NCBI RefSeq assembly: GCF_013179805.1
Contig: NZ_SRRZ01000091.1
Location: 1 to 31,278, forward strand
Direction: 5' to 3'
From: Microcoleus asticus IPMA8
Lineage (GTDB): Bacteria > Cyanobacteriota > Cyanobacteriia > Cyanobacteriales > Microcoleaceae
DNA: 31,278 nt
The notes beneath the pieces were generated by a model. The model did no database searches, was not told the DNA's origin, and worked only from the letters and a program-made list of their open reading frames with translations. Below, piece by piece: positions 8,452 to 17,107 of the stretch. Position numbers and translations under genes: made by a program. Each line of letters starts with the position of its first letter. The stretch's first letter is position 1.

Positions 8452-8707
8452 GTCATCGGGAAGATACAGCTTCTAGGCATTGCGAGTTATATTTAGATAG
8501 TGGAGAAGATACGCTCGGGGAATTGCAAATGCAGAGGCAAATTTTACAGGGAAATTTTCCTCATTGAGTCGGGAAAGTGAGTCTGGAACGCACTTGCAGT
8601 CCGAAACCCGGTAGCTTCATCAATATACAGTCTTTAACTCCAAATCTTCAGAGAAACTAGGTTTATTTACCTAATTTTTGTGTATATATTTTACCCATTA
8701 AAAACCT

Positions 8708-11700
8708 ATGGAAACCGCCAAAAATATTCAAATACAGGCTAAATTCCTGTCGAAAAAAAGAATAAGCAAACTGGCACTTTCTCTGCAAATTATCTTAATA
8801 AATCTTTACTTTTTGCAAGCAAAAGCCGAAGGTCAAACTATTGTTCCAGCGGCGGAGGGAACGAACACAACAGTCACTAGCGAACCCCAAAGCGGAACTC
8901 CTGGGCAGCAAACTCGCTTCGATATTCAAGGCGGGCAATTATCGAGCGATAAAGCAAATCTTTTCCACAGTTTTACAGAATTCGGCTTGTCGCAAAATCA
9001 GATTGCCAACTTTATATCAAACCCCAACATTCGCAACATTTTAGCGGGCATAGGCGGCGGTAAACCCTCGATTATTAACGGCTTAATTCAAGTAACCGGC
9101 GGCAATTCTAACTTGTTTCTGATGAATCCATCCGGCATCATATTTGGCAACAGTGCCAGCTTAAACGTGCCGGCTTCTTTCACAGCAACCACCGCCACCG
9201 CTATTGGATTTGGTTCAAACTCGTTTAACGCTGTCGGTACTAGCGCCTACACATCTCTGACAGGCGCGCCCAGTTCCTTTGCTTTTGGGGCCGATCGAGC
9301 AGGAGCAATTATCAGCACGGCAGACTTAGCAGTTAAGTCAGGGCAGAACTTAACCTTGCTAGGCGGCACCGTTGTCAGCACCGGCAGCCTTGCGGCCCCA
9401 GGCGGTCAAATTACCGTAGCATCAGTTTCCGGGACAAATTTAGTGCGCGTCAGCCAGCGAGGCAATTTGCTGAGTTTGGAAATCGAGCCGCCCTCGGGGA
9501 CGAGCAGCACTAGAACATCCAGCGCGACAGATTCAACATTGCCGATCGCATCCTTGCCCGAACTGCTCACAGGCATCGGTGAAACAAACGCTACAGGGAT
9601 CGGCCTCAATGCCAGCGGTGAAGTGGTACTCACGGCATCTAACCGAGCAGTAGCTGCGGGGGACGTTGCGCTAAAAGATGCAAACGCTCGGGCGATCGAA
9701 ATTCAAGCAGCCAACACCATTGCAGCCAGCGGAAACCTGACGAGTTCCCAAGGCGGCGCGATCGCCCTAGAAGCTAGCGGCGACATTCGCACTGTCGATC
9801 TCGACTCTCACTCGGACACCACCGCAGGCGGCAACATCACCGTCACCAGCCGTACAGGAAAAGTAGAAACAGGCAATATCAACGCAAGGTCGATCGACAA
9901 AAACAGCAACGCCGGAGACGTTAGTATTGCAGCACCCTCAAGCAGCATTCAAACAGGGTTCATAGACGCCAACTCCGAAGAAAAACAAGGCGGCGCAGTC
10001 ACCCTCAACGCCCGCAACGATATCGAAGTAACGCATATCAACACCGAAGGCCGAACAGCCGGAGGAGATATTGACATTACAGCCGGCGGTTATTTCCGAG
10101 CAACAGGCACTTTCACAAACTATAACAACTGCTTGTCGCAAGCTTGCAGCATTAGCGCATCCACTACTGGTAGCGCTAATGCTGGAGATATCACCATTCG
10201 CCACGGTGGCGAAGCCTCGAACACTCTTTTCAGCGTCGGGCCCGACTATAACAAACTCAACGGTACTGCTGGCAGCATTGCCACTGGGGGTCCAAAGAAG
10301 GAAAATGTTATTACACAGGGAGGTTATTTCAGCCCCAGCCCTCAGATAGTACAGCCGACGCAAATTAACATTACGGCTTCTTCAGTATCGCCAGCACCAG
10401 CACCAGCACCAGCACCAGCACCAGCACCAGCACCAGCACCAGCACCCGCATCAGCGCCGATATCAAATGTGCCGATCGCACCCACCATTACTCCAAATCC
10501 AGCACCGGTATCAAATGTGCCGATCGCACCCACCATTACTCCAAATCCAGCGCCGGTATCAAATGTGCCGATCGCACCCACCATTACTCCAAATCCAGCG
10601 CCGGTATCAAATGTGCCGATCGCACCGACAATTACTCCAAATCCAGCACCGGTATCAAATGTGCCGATCGCACCGACAATTACTCAAAATCCAGCGGTTG
10701 CGCCTGCTGCTGCGCCAATAAATCTCGCACCGATACCTAAACAGGAGCTCGCAGCCAACCAGCCACCGAGCACAAATCCTTTATTTTCGCCCAGCTTGCA
10801 ACAGCAAAACCAGATATCTAATTCCTTGCAACAGCGCATTTCACCTCCCGCGTCCCGGAATATTGACGCTTCCAATTTGCCAACTAACGTCGGCGCCGTT
10901 ATTTTTCCCGTCGAGGAGAGATTTACCAGAGAGTTTGTCGATTACCTAAATTTGCCATCAACAACTGCGATCGCCACCCTAGAAGATGCCCAAAATACCC
11001 TTCGGAGTGTCCAACAAGCCACAGGCATCAAACCAGCTCTCATTTATATCAGCTTTGTACCCAATGGTTCTACAGTCGATAAGCCTTACAGCACTTCCTC
11101 CATCTTGCGCGTAGAACAGCAAATTCAAGCCTCTGACGAACTGGAAATGATGGTGATCGCGCCCGAAGGTGTGCCCGTTCGCCAGCGCATCCCTGGAACC
11201 TCTCGCGCCCAGGTAATGGAAGCTGTTCGGAAATTTCGCGATGAACTGACTAATCCGGTAAAGCGCAATACTAAAAGTTATTTGCCCTTGGCTCAGCAGC
11301 TCTACCAGTGGATGGTAGCGCCGCTAGAAGCAGAACTGCAAGCCAAAGGCATTGAGAATTTATCTTTTATCTCAGATATGGGGTTGCGATCGATACCGAT
11401 GGGCGCCCTGCACGACGGCAAAGGCTTTCTGGTAGAGCGTTACAGTGTTGGATCGATGCCGAGTCTGAGTTTGACAGATAGCAGCCCCGCCAATTTCAAA
11501 AATACCCAAGTTCTGGCAATGGGGGCGTCGCAATTTGCAAATATGAGTCCTTTGCCTGCAGTGCAAATAGAAGTATCGACAATCACGCCGCAGCAGTGGC
11601 CGGGCAAGTCTTTCTTGAACGAAGCTTTCACCCTGGCCAATTTGAAATCGCAGCGCCAGCAGCAGCCTTTTGGGATGATTCACTTGGCTACTCACGCCGA

Positions 11701-12169
11701 ATTTCGATCTGGAGACCCCAGCCAATCCTTTATTCAGTTGTGGGATACTAAATTGCGTTTGGATCAGTTGCGGCAAATGAATTGGCACAGCCCGCAAGTT
11801 GAAATGTTAGTTTTGAGTGCTTGCAAGACTGCTGTGGGCGATAGAGAGGCCGAGTTGGGCTTTGGCGGTTTAGCCGTGCAAGCCGGGGTTAAATCGGCTA
11901 TGGCTACTCTTTGGTATGTCAGCGACGAGGGCAGTTTGGGGTTGATGACGGAGTTTTACGGGCAGTTAAAAACTGCTCCGATTAAAGCAGAAGCACTGCG
12001 GCAAGCGCAATTAGCGATGTTGCGCCAAGAGGTGCGAATTGAAGGGGGGATGCTGCACACTTCTGTTGGCAATCTGCCGCTACCCCCGGAATTGGCAAAC
12101 ACGACGAGTCAGAATTTCTCTCATCCTTATTATTGGTCGGCTTTTAGAATGATTGGCAATCCTTGGTGA
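8708..12169 (+). CDS. secreted TPS-domain (haemagglutinin-type) protein with C-terminal CHAT protease
   Basis: An 1153-aa protein. The N-terminal signal region (hydrophobic about 22-40, ending near QAKAEG) leads into a two-partner-secretion/filamentous haemagglutinin N-terminal domain (about 45-165), with FRFDIQ-like strands, NLFHSFTEFGL, SNPNIRNILA and the hallmark NLFLMNPSGIIFG. A beta-helical repeat region runs to about 555. A linker of Pro-Ala repeats and five 16-residue repeats follows (about 562-665). The C-terminal part (about 730-1153) is a CHAT domain, a caspase-like cysteine protease. The catalytic dyad is His996 in HLATHAEF and Cys1039 in LVLSACKTAVGD, with GFGGLAVQAGVKSAMATLW after it. 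Such fusions occur in cyanobacteria. Export should need a TpsB (FhaC/ShlB) outer-membrane partner, which is not in this window. Targets are unknown. Confidence 0.93.
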   Translation: METAKNIQIQAKFLSKKRISKLALSLQIILINLYFLQAKAEGQTIVPAAEGTNTTVTSEPQSGTPGQQTRFDIQGGQLSSDKANLFHSFTEFGLSQNQIANFISNPNIRNILAGIGGGKPSIINGLIQVTGGNSNLFLMNPSGIIFGNSASLNVPASFTATTATAIGFGSNSFNAVGTSAYTSLTGAPSSFAFGADRAGAIISTADLAVKSGQNLTLLGGTVVSTGSLAAPGGQITVASVSGTNLVRVSQRGNLLSLEIEPPSGTSSTRTSSATDSTLPIASLPELLTGIGETNATGIGLNASGEVVLTASNRAVAAGDVALKDANARAIEIQAANTIAASGNLTSSQGGAIALEASGDIRTVDLDSHSDTTAGGNITVTSRTGKVETGNINARSIDKNSNAGDVSIAAPSSSIQTGFIDANSEEKQGGAVTLNARNDIEVTHINTEGRTAGGDIDITAGGYFRATGTFTNYNNCLSQACSISASTTGSANAGDITIRHGGEASNTLFSVGPDYNKLNGTAGSIATGGPKKENVITQGGYFSPSPQIVQPTQINITASSVSPAPAPAPAPAPAPAPAPAPASAPISNVPIAPTITPNPAPVSNVPIAPTITPNPAPVSNVPIAPTITPNPAPVSNVPIAPTITPNPAPVSNVPIAPTITQNPAVAPAAAPINLAPIPKQELAANQPPSTNPLFSPSLQQQNQISNSLQQRISPPASRNIDASNLPTNVGAVIFPVEERFTREFVDYLNLPSTTAIATLEDAQNTLRSVQQATGIKPALIYISFVPNGSTVDKPYSTSSILRVEQQIQASDELEMMVIAPEGVPVRQRIPGTSRAQVMEAVRKFRDELTNPVKRNTKSYLPLAQQLYQWMVAPLEAELQAKGIENLSFISDMGLRSIPMGALHDGKGFLVERYSVGSMPSLSLTDSSPANFKNTQVLAMGASQFANMSPLPAVQIEVSTITPQQWPGKSFLNEAFTLANLKSQRQQQPFGMIHLATHAEFRSGDPSQSFIQLWDTKLRLDQLRQMNWHSPQVEMLVLSACKTAVGDREAELGFGGLAVQAGVKSAMATLWYVSDEGSLGLMTEFYGQLKTAPIKAEALRQAQLAMLRQEVRIEGGMLHTSVGNLPLPPELANTTSQNFSHPYYWSAFRMIGNPW
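10391..10449 (+). repeat. CCAGCA hexamer repeat coding for Pro-Ala
   Basis: About nine to ten copies of CCAGCA, the last diverged, encode a Pro-Ala run in the linker before the CHAT domain. Length variation is frame-neutral. Confidence 0.95.
10463..10702 (+). repeat. 48-bp tandem repeat, five copies, coding for 16-residue units
   Basis: Each unit encodes SNVPIAPTITPNPAPV; the fifth ends in QNPAVA. The units are nearly identical at DNA level (a few CCC/CCG and GCA/GCG differences), which indicates recent expansion. Each carries GCCGATCGCAC, close to HIP1. Confidence 0.95.
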
Positions 12170-12313
12170 GTCGATCGCCCGCGGGCACCTCAACAACCGC
12201 CAATCACTCATAATTGCCACAAAAATTCAAAATCCCAAACCCAAAACTGCCCAACCCCAGTACGATCGATCTAGTTAGCAAAAATAAGTAAAAACACTAC
12301 CGGAGTAATTTTT

Positions 12314-13384
12314 ATGGATCTGGTCGTACTCCAGAACTGGCTGGACAACATCTCCTTTGCCATTTTGTTCTCAACAATGCTCATTTACTGGGTTGGCGCA
12401 GCATTCCCCGGCATTCCCTACCTGTCGGCCCTAGGCACTGCAGGAATGGCCGTCGCCAACCTATCCATCGCCGCTTTACTCGGTTCTCGATGGATAGAAG
12501 CCGGCTACTTCCCCTTAAGCAATCTCTACGAATCCCTATTTTTCCTAGTTTGGGGAATCACCGCCATCCACCTAGTCGCGGAAAACATGAGCCGTTCCCG
12601 CTTAGTAGGAGTAGCCACATCCCCCGTAGCAATGGCAATATCCGCCTTTGCAGCCCTGACTCTGCCCGCAACCATGCAATCAGCAGAACCCCTAGTACCC
12701 GCCCTCAAATCAAACTGGCTGATGATGCACGTTAGCGTCATGATGCTCAGTTACTCAACTTTAATGGTAGGAGCGCTACTGGCGATCGCCTTTTTAATCG
12801 TCACCCGCGGCCAAAAAATCGAACTCACCGGTAGTTCCTTCGGCACCAACAGCAACCGCAACGGCAGCTACCGCCTCCAACGCCCTCAAAACCCCGAACC
12901 TCAAATTGCAGAAACCAGCGCCGACAGCGCATTAGTTTTCAGCGAACCCTCTTTCAACTCCAACAATAACGGTTTGGGCACCACCGCAGTGCTCGAATTA
13001 GCAACCGTTCAAACCCCATCAACCGCCCCAACTCAAACCGCAGAACTTCTCTCGCCCCAGCGCTTGAATCTAGCAGAAACTCTTGATAACATTAGCTATC
13101 GCATCATCGGTTTAGGATTCCCTTTACTGACAGTTGGCATTATTGCCGGTGCGGTTTGGGCTAACGAAGCTTGGGGCTCGTACTGGAGTTGGGACCCGAA
13201 AGAAACTTGGGCGCTGATTACTTGGTTGGTATTTGCTGCCTACCTACACGCCCGCATCACTCGCGGCTGGCAGGGAAGACGCCCAGCAATTTTAGCCGCC
13301 ACAGGTTTTGTGGTAGTTTGGATTTGCTATCTAGGCGTTAATTTGTTAGGCAAAGGTTTACATTCCTACGGTTGGTTTTTCTAA
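12314..13384 (+). CDS. ccsA: cytochrome c biogenesis protein CcsA (also annotated CcsB), haem handling
   Basis: A 356-aa polytopic membrane protein of system II cytochrome c maturation, homologous to plastid CcsA (Ycf5). It passes haem across the thylakoid or plasma membrane to apocytochromes c together with the ResB-type partner. The haem-binding WWD signature is WGSYWSWDPKETWALITW (near 290-307), followed by YLHARITRGWQGRRPA and the conserved end VNLLGKGLHSYGWFF. At least seven hydrophobic segments are visible. A hydrophilic stretch (about 167-250, Ser/Asn/Thr-rich) between membrane helices is longer and less conserved than in plastids, as in other cyanobacteria. The start is supported by GGAG 8 nt before the ATG. 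NCBI families call this protein CcsB, so names differ between databases. Confidence 0.95.
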   Translation: MDLVVLQNWLDNISFAILFSTMLIYWVGAAFPGIPYLSALGTAGMAVANLSIAALLGSRWIEAGYFPLSNLYESLFFLVWGITAIHLVAENMSRSRLVGVATSPVAMAISAFAALTLPATMQSAEPLVPALKSNWLMMHVSVMMLSYSTLMVGALLAIAFLIVTRGQKIELTGSSFGTNSNRNGSYRLQRPQNPEPQIAETSADSALVFSEPSFNSNNNGLGTTAVLELATVQTPSTAPTQTAELLSPQRLNLAETLDNISYRIIGLGFPLLTVGIIAGAVWANEAWGSYWSWDPKETWALITWLVFAAYLHARITRGWQGRRPAILAATGFVVVWICYLGVNLLGKGLHSYGWFF

Positions 13385-13459
13385 TTCCCGATCCACCAAT
13401 GGGCCAAAGAAGAACAGGATAAGTCAAAGAATCGGGATTAATATCATCTCCGGTTGTAG

Positions 13460-13476
13460 GGTGGGCAATTCCCACC
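13460..13476. repeat. small inverted repeat GGTGGG / CCCACC in the ccsA-KGK spacer
   Basis: GTAGGGTGGGCAATTCCCAC is a common type of cyanobacterial intergenic repeat. The stem is 6 bp with a 5-nt loop and no T-run. The rest of 13385-13668 shows nothing I can call. Confidence 0.5.
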
Positions 13477-13668
13477 TTACTCAACCAGCAAGATTCTAAT
13501 AATTAACTCCCTCTTCCTTCTTCCCTTTTTGTACTACTCGCTCATCTTCGCCGAAGACCCTTCTTCCTTTTTCTAACTTCGGTCTTCCTGACCTCCGTTA
13601 CATCCGTTGCATCGCGTACATTGCTCGTTGCCGAACTTCCTTCATTTATTAAACTAAGGACAATTAAT

Positions 13669-14094
13669 ATGGACGAATCGAAAATATTTCCCCAAGAAAA
13701 CGATGTTGTGTCCGCCCCTACCAGCGCTTTGATGTATCAATGTACATTCAAAGTGAGCGAATTTATGGCAATTATGCAGTCAAAATTGGTAGACGAAAAA
13801 TTATTTTCAGACGGCTTGGATTGCGAGCTATTAAGTGCTGGCAAAGACTGGACTAAAGGAAAACTTAGAATGCGTCTGGAGTTCATTCCGCTCGAACCTG
13901 AAATCAAAGAGCAAAAAGCCCTTCCTGCCGCTGCCGAAAGATCGGACACCGTGCAAAGCTATGCCGTAGATAGCTCAAATCAAACCGATATAGATGAGCC
14001 ATTAAATCAATGTGACTCAACAGAAATAAGTAATCATTTTCCTATTTCTAGGTATCCAGACCGCGACCCCCAAAGTCTAGGAATGTGGAGCTAG
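13669..14094 (+). CDS. KGK domain protein
   Basis: A 141-aa protein starting at 13669 (MDESKIFPQENDVV), with TAAGGA 8 nt upstream; the frame is open back to 13621 but the upstream part lacks a good start. Residues about 15-75 match the KGK domain, a short cyanobacterial domain of unknown function named after its Lys-Gly-Lys: here SEFMAIMQSKL followed by WTKGKLRMRLEFIP. The C-terminal half (about 80-141) is Ser/Asp/Gln-rich and probably disordered. It is between ccsA and tilS with spacers over 100 bp on both sides, so an operon is not evident. Confidence 0.8.
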   Translation: MDESKIFPQENDVVSAPTSALMYQCTFKVSEFMAIMQSKLVDEKLFSDGLDCELLSAGKDWTKGKLRMRLEFIPLEPEIKEQKALPAAAERSDTVQSYAVDSSNQTDIDEPLNQCDSTEISNHFPISRYPDRDPQSLGMWS

Positions 14095-14222
14095 GAAGAC
14101 AAAGAGTGGGAGATAGGGAGAGGGGGATGCTCGCCCTTCTTTCCTCAAAATCCATCAGTTAAATTCCTTATACTCCTTGTTTCCGAACTTCCTTCTTCTT
14201 GCTTGATTGAAAAACTGCTCTC

Positions 14223-15368
14223 ATGGCCGAATCTTCCAATTGGACGCACCTGCACGCTCAACTGCACCGGACGCTGTTGCAGCGACAAATATTGCCATCA
14301 AATCAGCCATTGTTAGTAGCAGTATCCGGCGGACAAGATTCTCTGTGTTTAATTAAATTACTGCTAGATTTGCAGTCAAAATGGGGATGGAACCTAGGGA
14401 TTGCTCACTGCGATCACCGTTGGCGTTCTGACTCGGAAGCCTCGGCCAATCATGTAGAACAATTAGCTCAAAACTGGGGAATATCCTACTATTTGGAAAC
14501 ATCCTCGGACATCCCCAAAACTGAAGCAGCCGCCAGACTGTGGCGATATCAAGCTTTAACCGAAATTGCGATCGCCCACAACTATCCCTACATTGTTACA
14601 GGCCACACAGCCAGCGATCGCGCCGAAACACTCCTCTACAACCTGATTCGCGGCAGCGGCGCCGACGGACTTTCTGCCCTCACCTGGACGAGGCCCCTGC
14701 TCGATTTTCGATTGCCGATTGCCGATTTTAGATTGGGGAATTCCGGCGAAAATCCCAACTCCCAAATATCGGCCGATTTTAGATTGGAAAATCAGGATGA
14801 AAATTCCCAATCGAAAATCCAAAATCTCAAATCTCAAATCTATTTAGTTCGTCCCTTGCTGGAAATAACTCGATCGCAAACGGGTCAATTCTGTCAAGAT
14901 CAAAAACTACCAATTTGGGAAGATTCCACAAATCAAGACTTGCAATATACCCGCAACCGCATTCGATCGGAATTATTGCCTTATTTGGAAACTCATTTCA
15001 ACCCAAAAGCCCAACAAGCGCTAGCTCAAACAGCCGAACTCCTCCGCGCCGACGTAGAATATCTCGAACTTGCAGCCAGCGACTTGCGGCAGCGAGCAAT
15101 GTCTCCAATTGCAGACAATCCGCAGGTGAATTTTCAACTTCCCGTCAAGTTAAATCGCCCGATTTTGCGCGAAGCACCCCTAGCATTGCAGCGACGGGCA
15201 ATGCGGCAACTACTTCAACAAATATTGCCCTCAGCACCCAGCTTTGAAAGCGTAGAAAAACTAACCAGCTTAATCGTAGCGCCCAACCGATCGCAAACCG
15301 ATCCATTTCCTGGAGGAGCGATCGGTCGAGTCGAACACCCTTCGATAATTTTAGATATTAAATTTTAA
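14223..15368 (+). CDS. tilS: tRNA(Ile)-lysidine synthase with an in-frame repeat insertion
   Basis: TilS attaches lysine to C34 of tRNA-Ile(CAU) so that it reads AUA; it is essential in most bacteria. The PP-loop ATP pyrophosphatase motif is LLVAVSGGQDS (Ser35 to Ser40), followed by IAHCDHRWR, VTGHTASDRAETLLYNLIRGSGADGL and IWEDSTNQDLQYTRNRIR. The protein is 381 aa against about 320-340 in relatives. The excess is a 46-residue segment (about 161-206), rich in DFRL and NLKSQI, between TWTRPLL and YLVRPLLEITR. It is encoded by an intergenic-type repeat (listed separately). The core motifs are intact, so the enzyme is probably active. Its stop overlaps the convergent hmpF stop by 4 bp. Confidence 0.95.
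   Translation: MAESSNWTHLHAQLHRTLLQRQILPSNQPLLVAVSGGQDSLCLIKLLLDLQSKWGWNLGIAHCDHRWRSDSEASANHVEQLAQNWGISYYLETSSDIPKTEAAARLWRYQALTEIAIAHNYPYIVTGHTASDRAETLLYNLIRGSGADGLSALTWTRPLLDFRLPIADFRLGNSGENPNSQISADFRLENQDENSQSKIQNLKSQIYLVRPLLEITRSQTGQFCQDQKLPIWEDSTNQDLQYTRNRIRSELLPYLETHFNPKAQQALAQTAELLRADVEYLELAASDLRQRAMSPIADNPQVNFQLPVKLNRPILREAPLALQRRAMRQLLQQILPSAPSFESVEKLTSLIVAPNRSQTDPFPGGAIGRVEHPSIILDIKF
14703..14840. repeat. GATTTTAGATT-type repeat element inserted inside tilS
   Basis: A 138-bp stretch (46 codons, no stop) made of GATTTTCGATT/GATTTTAGATT units on the left (14703-14742) and their approximate complement on the right (14802-14840), so the whole can fold back. The same sequence type occurs between hmpC and hmpD. 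The flanking tilS codons are conserved and continuous across it. Confidence 0.8.
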
Positions 15369-17107
15369 GCTGTTATCAAACCCGAAAGGACTTGCCGCAA
15401 ATCAGAAACTACCCGATCTTGCTCCTCTCCAGTCTGCTGCACGCGATCGAGTTCCCCCCCCACCGCTTCCAGCTTTTGGCGCAGCCCCTTCAAATTGTCC
15501 TGCACCGGTTGCAACATTTCTTGATAAACATTCACCCGGCCCCAGAGTTCAGCCACTGCACCTTTCTGGTTGAACAAATTCTGCTCTAACTGCTTGAGTT
15601 CGTAGCGTTTCGCCTCACTTTCCCCATTTTGGCGGTTTACATTTGCCTCAATTTGGGATATGGCTTCCCGCACTTGCTGAATTTCGTTTTCCAGTCTTTG
15701 CAATTCTTGGCTTTGCTGCTGCCGCTGAGTATTGAGCTGTGCGACGACCGGCCCCAAATCAATATCTCCTCGCTCTTGTTTTGGAGCATTAGCAGTACCA
15801 AGCCGCCGCCACAGCACCGCCTGATGCTGCTTCAAAACATCTTCGCGTTCCTGCAACCGGAGGCGCTGTCCCACCAGAGTTTCGTTCAACATCTGATAAC
15901 TTTCAAGTTCATCTGCCATTTCATTTTCCAAAGCCATGCGATCGTACTCGCTAGCAGCTTGAATTTTCCCTTGCAGCTCCTCGATTGTCTCCCGCTGCAG
16001 AGTCAACTCCTCCTCTTGATCGTTAACAAAGCGGAACACCTTTTCCAAATCCTGTTGCAGGTGTTGCACCAGCCCCTGCAACTCCTCAACCGGCATCTTC
16101 TCCAGGGCTGACACATCTACTCTCTGCTCAGTACCCGCACCACCCGAAGCAGATGCGAGCCTGGAAAGTTGCTGGTACAGATCCTCAACAGCGCGCACCT
16201 GCAAAGACACCGACTGAGCCTGCTCCTGCTTAGCGCTGAGGGTACTTTGCTGCCCTTTAAGATCCGCCCGAGCTTGCGCCAAAGCATCTTGAGATTGGTA
16301 CCACTCCTGCCAGCGGCTTTGGAGGCTCTGATTTTGTCGATCGACCTCTTCTTGCTGCTGTTGAGCGTTTGCCCGTTTTTGCTCCAACTGCTGCCAGTGC
16401 TGATCCAGAATTGCCTGCTGAGCCCCCACCGCACCAAAAGACTGATTCAGTTGTTCCCGCACCCCTTGGGCCGAAGCAATTGCCCCTCCCAGCTTCTTCA
16501 TCAACTCCTGAATCCTCTGGGTCTGCTGCTCATCAACCACCGCCCCCTGCGGAACCTGAGACTGCTGGGCCACCCGCTGCTGCTCGCCCCGCAACTGTTC
16601 CCAAGCGGTCTCAATTTCCACGCGGCTGCGATCGACCTCTTCTCGCAGTCGGTTAGCTTCATCTCGAGTATTTTCAATTTCCGAGCGCTGAGCCTCTAGT
16701 CGCTCCAACTCATCTTCCATTTGAGCCAACTGCTCTTCGCGGGCTTGCATTTCCATTTCCCGGCGATTGAGTTCCTGACTCGAAAACGTCAGAGAAGCCT
16801 TCCACTGTTCAATTTCCTCTTCCTTATCCTTAAACTTATCCTGCAAGCGCGAGAAATTTTGCAGAATGCTCACCAACTGGCGGGCCGCCTCCTGAATCCG
16901 CTGCACTTGCTTGCTAGCGCTCAACTCCACCAGCACCAGCGTGCCGTCGTTAAACTTATTAGCTTCCTCAACTGGGATCGCGTCATCGCCTGGTACGGCG
17001 CTCCAATTGTGTTCGCCCCGCTGACAAGCTAGCAGTTTCAGTTCAGCCTTACCGCCACCGAGACCAAAGCCGCTTCTCTGTTTTTGTACTTCCGCTAGAT
17101 ACAGCAC
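15365..17107 (-). CDS. hmpF: pilus motility/taxis coiled-coil protein HmpF
   Basis: A 580-aa protein. The first about 70 residues form a conserved globular head (LYLAEVQKQRSGFGLGGGKA, then LKLLACQRGEHNWSAVPGDD), typical of cyanobacterial HmpF. The rest is long coiled coil rich in Gln, Glu and Leu, with a break near residues 325-340. In Nostoc punctiforme HmpF is needed for type IV pilus motility in hormogonia and localises to cell poles (family knowledge). The start is GTG at 17107 with GAGG 9 nt upstream. It is divergent from hmpA across a 1.2-kb spacer, unlike the Nostoc layout as I remember it, where hmpF is upstream in the same direction. The stop overlaps that of tilS, leaving no room for a private terminator. 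Confidence 0.9.
   Translation of the reverse strand: MLYLAEVQKQRSGFGLGGGKAELKLLACQRGEHNWSAVPGDDAIPVEEANKFNDGTLVLVELSASKQVQRIQEAARQLVSILQNFSRLQDKFKDKEEEIEQWKASLTFSSQELNRREMEMQAREEQLAQMEDELERLEAQRSEIENTRDEANRLREEVDRSRVEIETAWEQLRGEQQRVAQQSQVPQGAVVDEQQTQRIQELMKKLGGAIASAQGVREQLNQSFGAVGAQQAILDQHWQQLEQKRANAQQQQEEVDRQNQSLQSRWQEWYQSQDALAQARADLKGQQSTLSAKQEQAQSVSLQVRAVEDLYQQLSRLASASGGAGTEQRVDVSALEKMPVEELQGLVQHLQQDLEKVFRFVNDQEEELTLQRETIEELQGKIQAASEYDRMALENEMADELESYQMLNETLVGQRLRLQEREDVLKQHQAVLWRRLGTANAPKQERGDIDLGPVVAQLNTQRQQQSQELQRLENEIQQVREAISQIEANVNRQNGESEAKRYELKQLEQNLFNQKGAVAELWGRVNVYQEMLQPVQDNLKGLRQKLEAVGGELDRVQQTGEEQDRVVSDLRQVLSGLITA

Larger units (their letters stand above)
7866..8707. other. 842-bp intergenic region with a cluster of inverted repeats
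   Basis: No credible gene. The region holds several palindromes of an AAACCCGGTTT-like family (listed separately) and repeated copies of a CGTCCAGGA(A/C) motif near 8075, 8155 and 8217, with a CGTCTAGGA variant near 8424. A smaller imperfect stem, AAACTAGGT/ACCTAATTT, lies at 8654-8677 just before the CHAT-protein gene. I see no clear promoter. Confidence 0.8.

Noticed and set aside
10342..10721. Open frames on both strands inside the CHAT-protein linker
   Set aside because: They are by-products of the 48-bp and CCAGCA repeats, which stay open in several frames; the TPS-CHAT frame is continuous and has clear domains.
16117..17032. Plus-strand open frames opposite hmpF
   Set aside because: Leu/Gln/Pro-rich shadows of the coiled-coil frame; no start context or domain.
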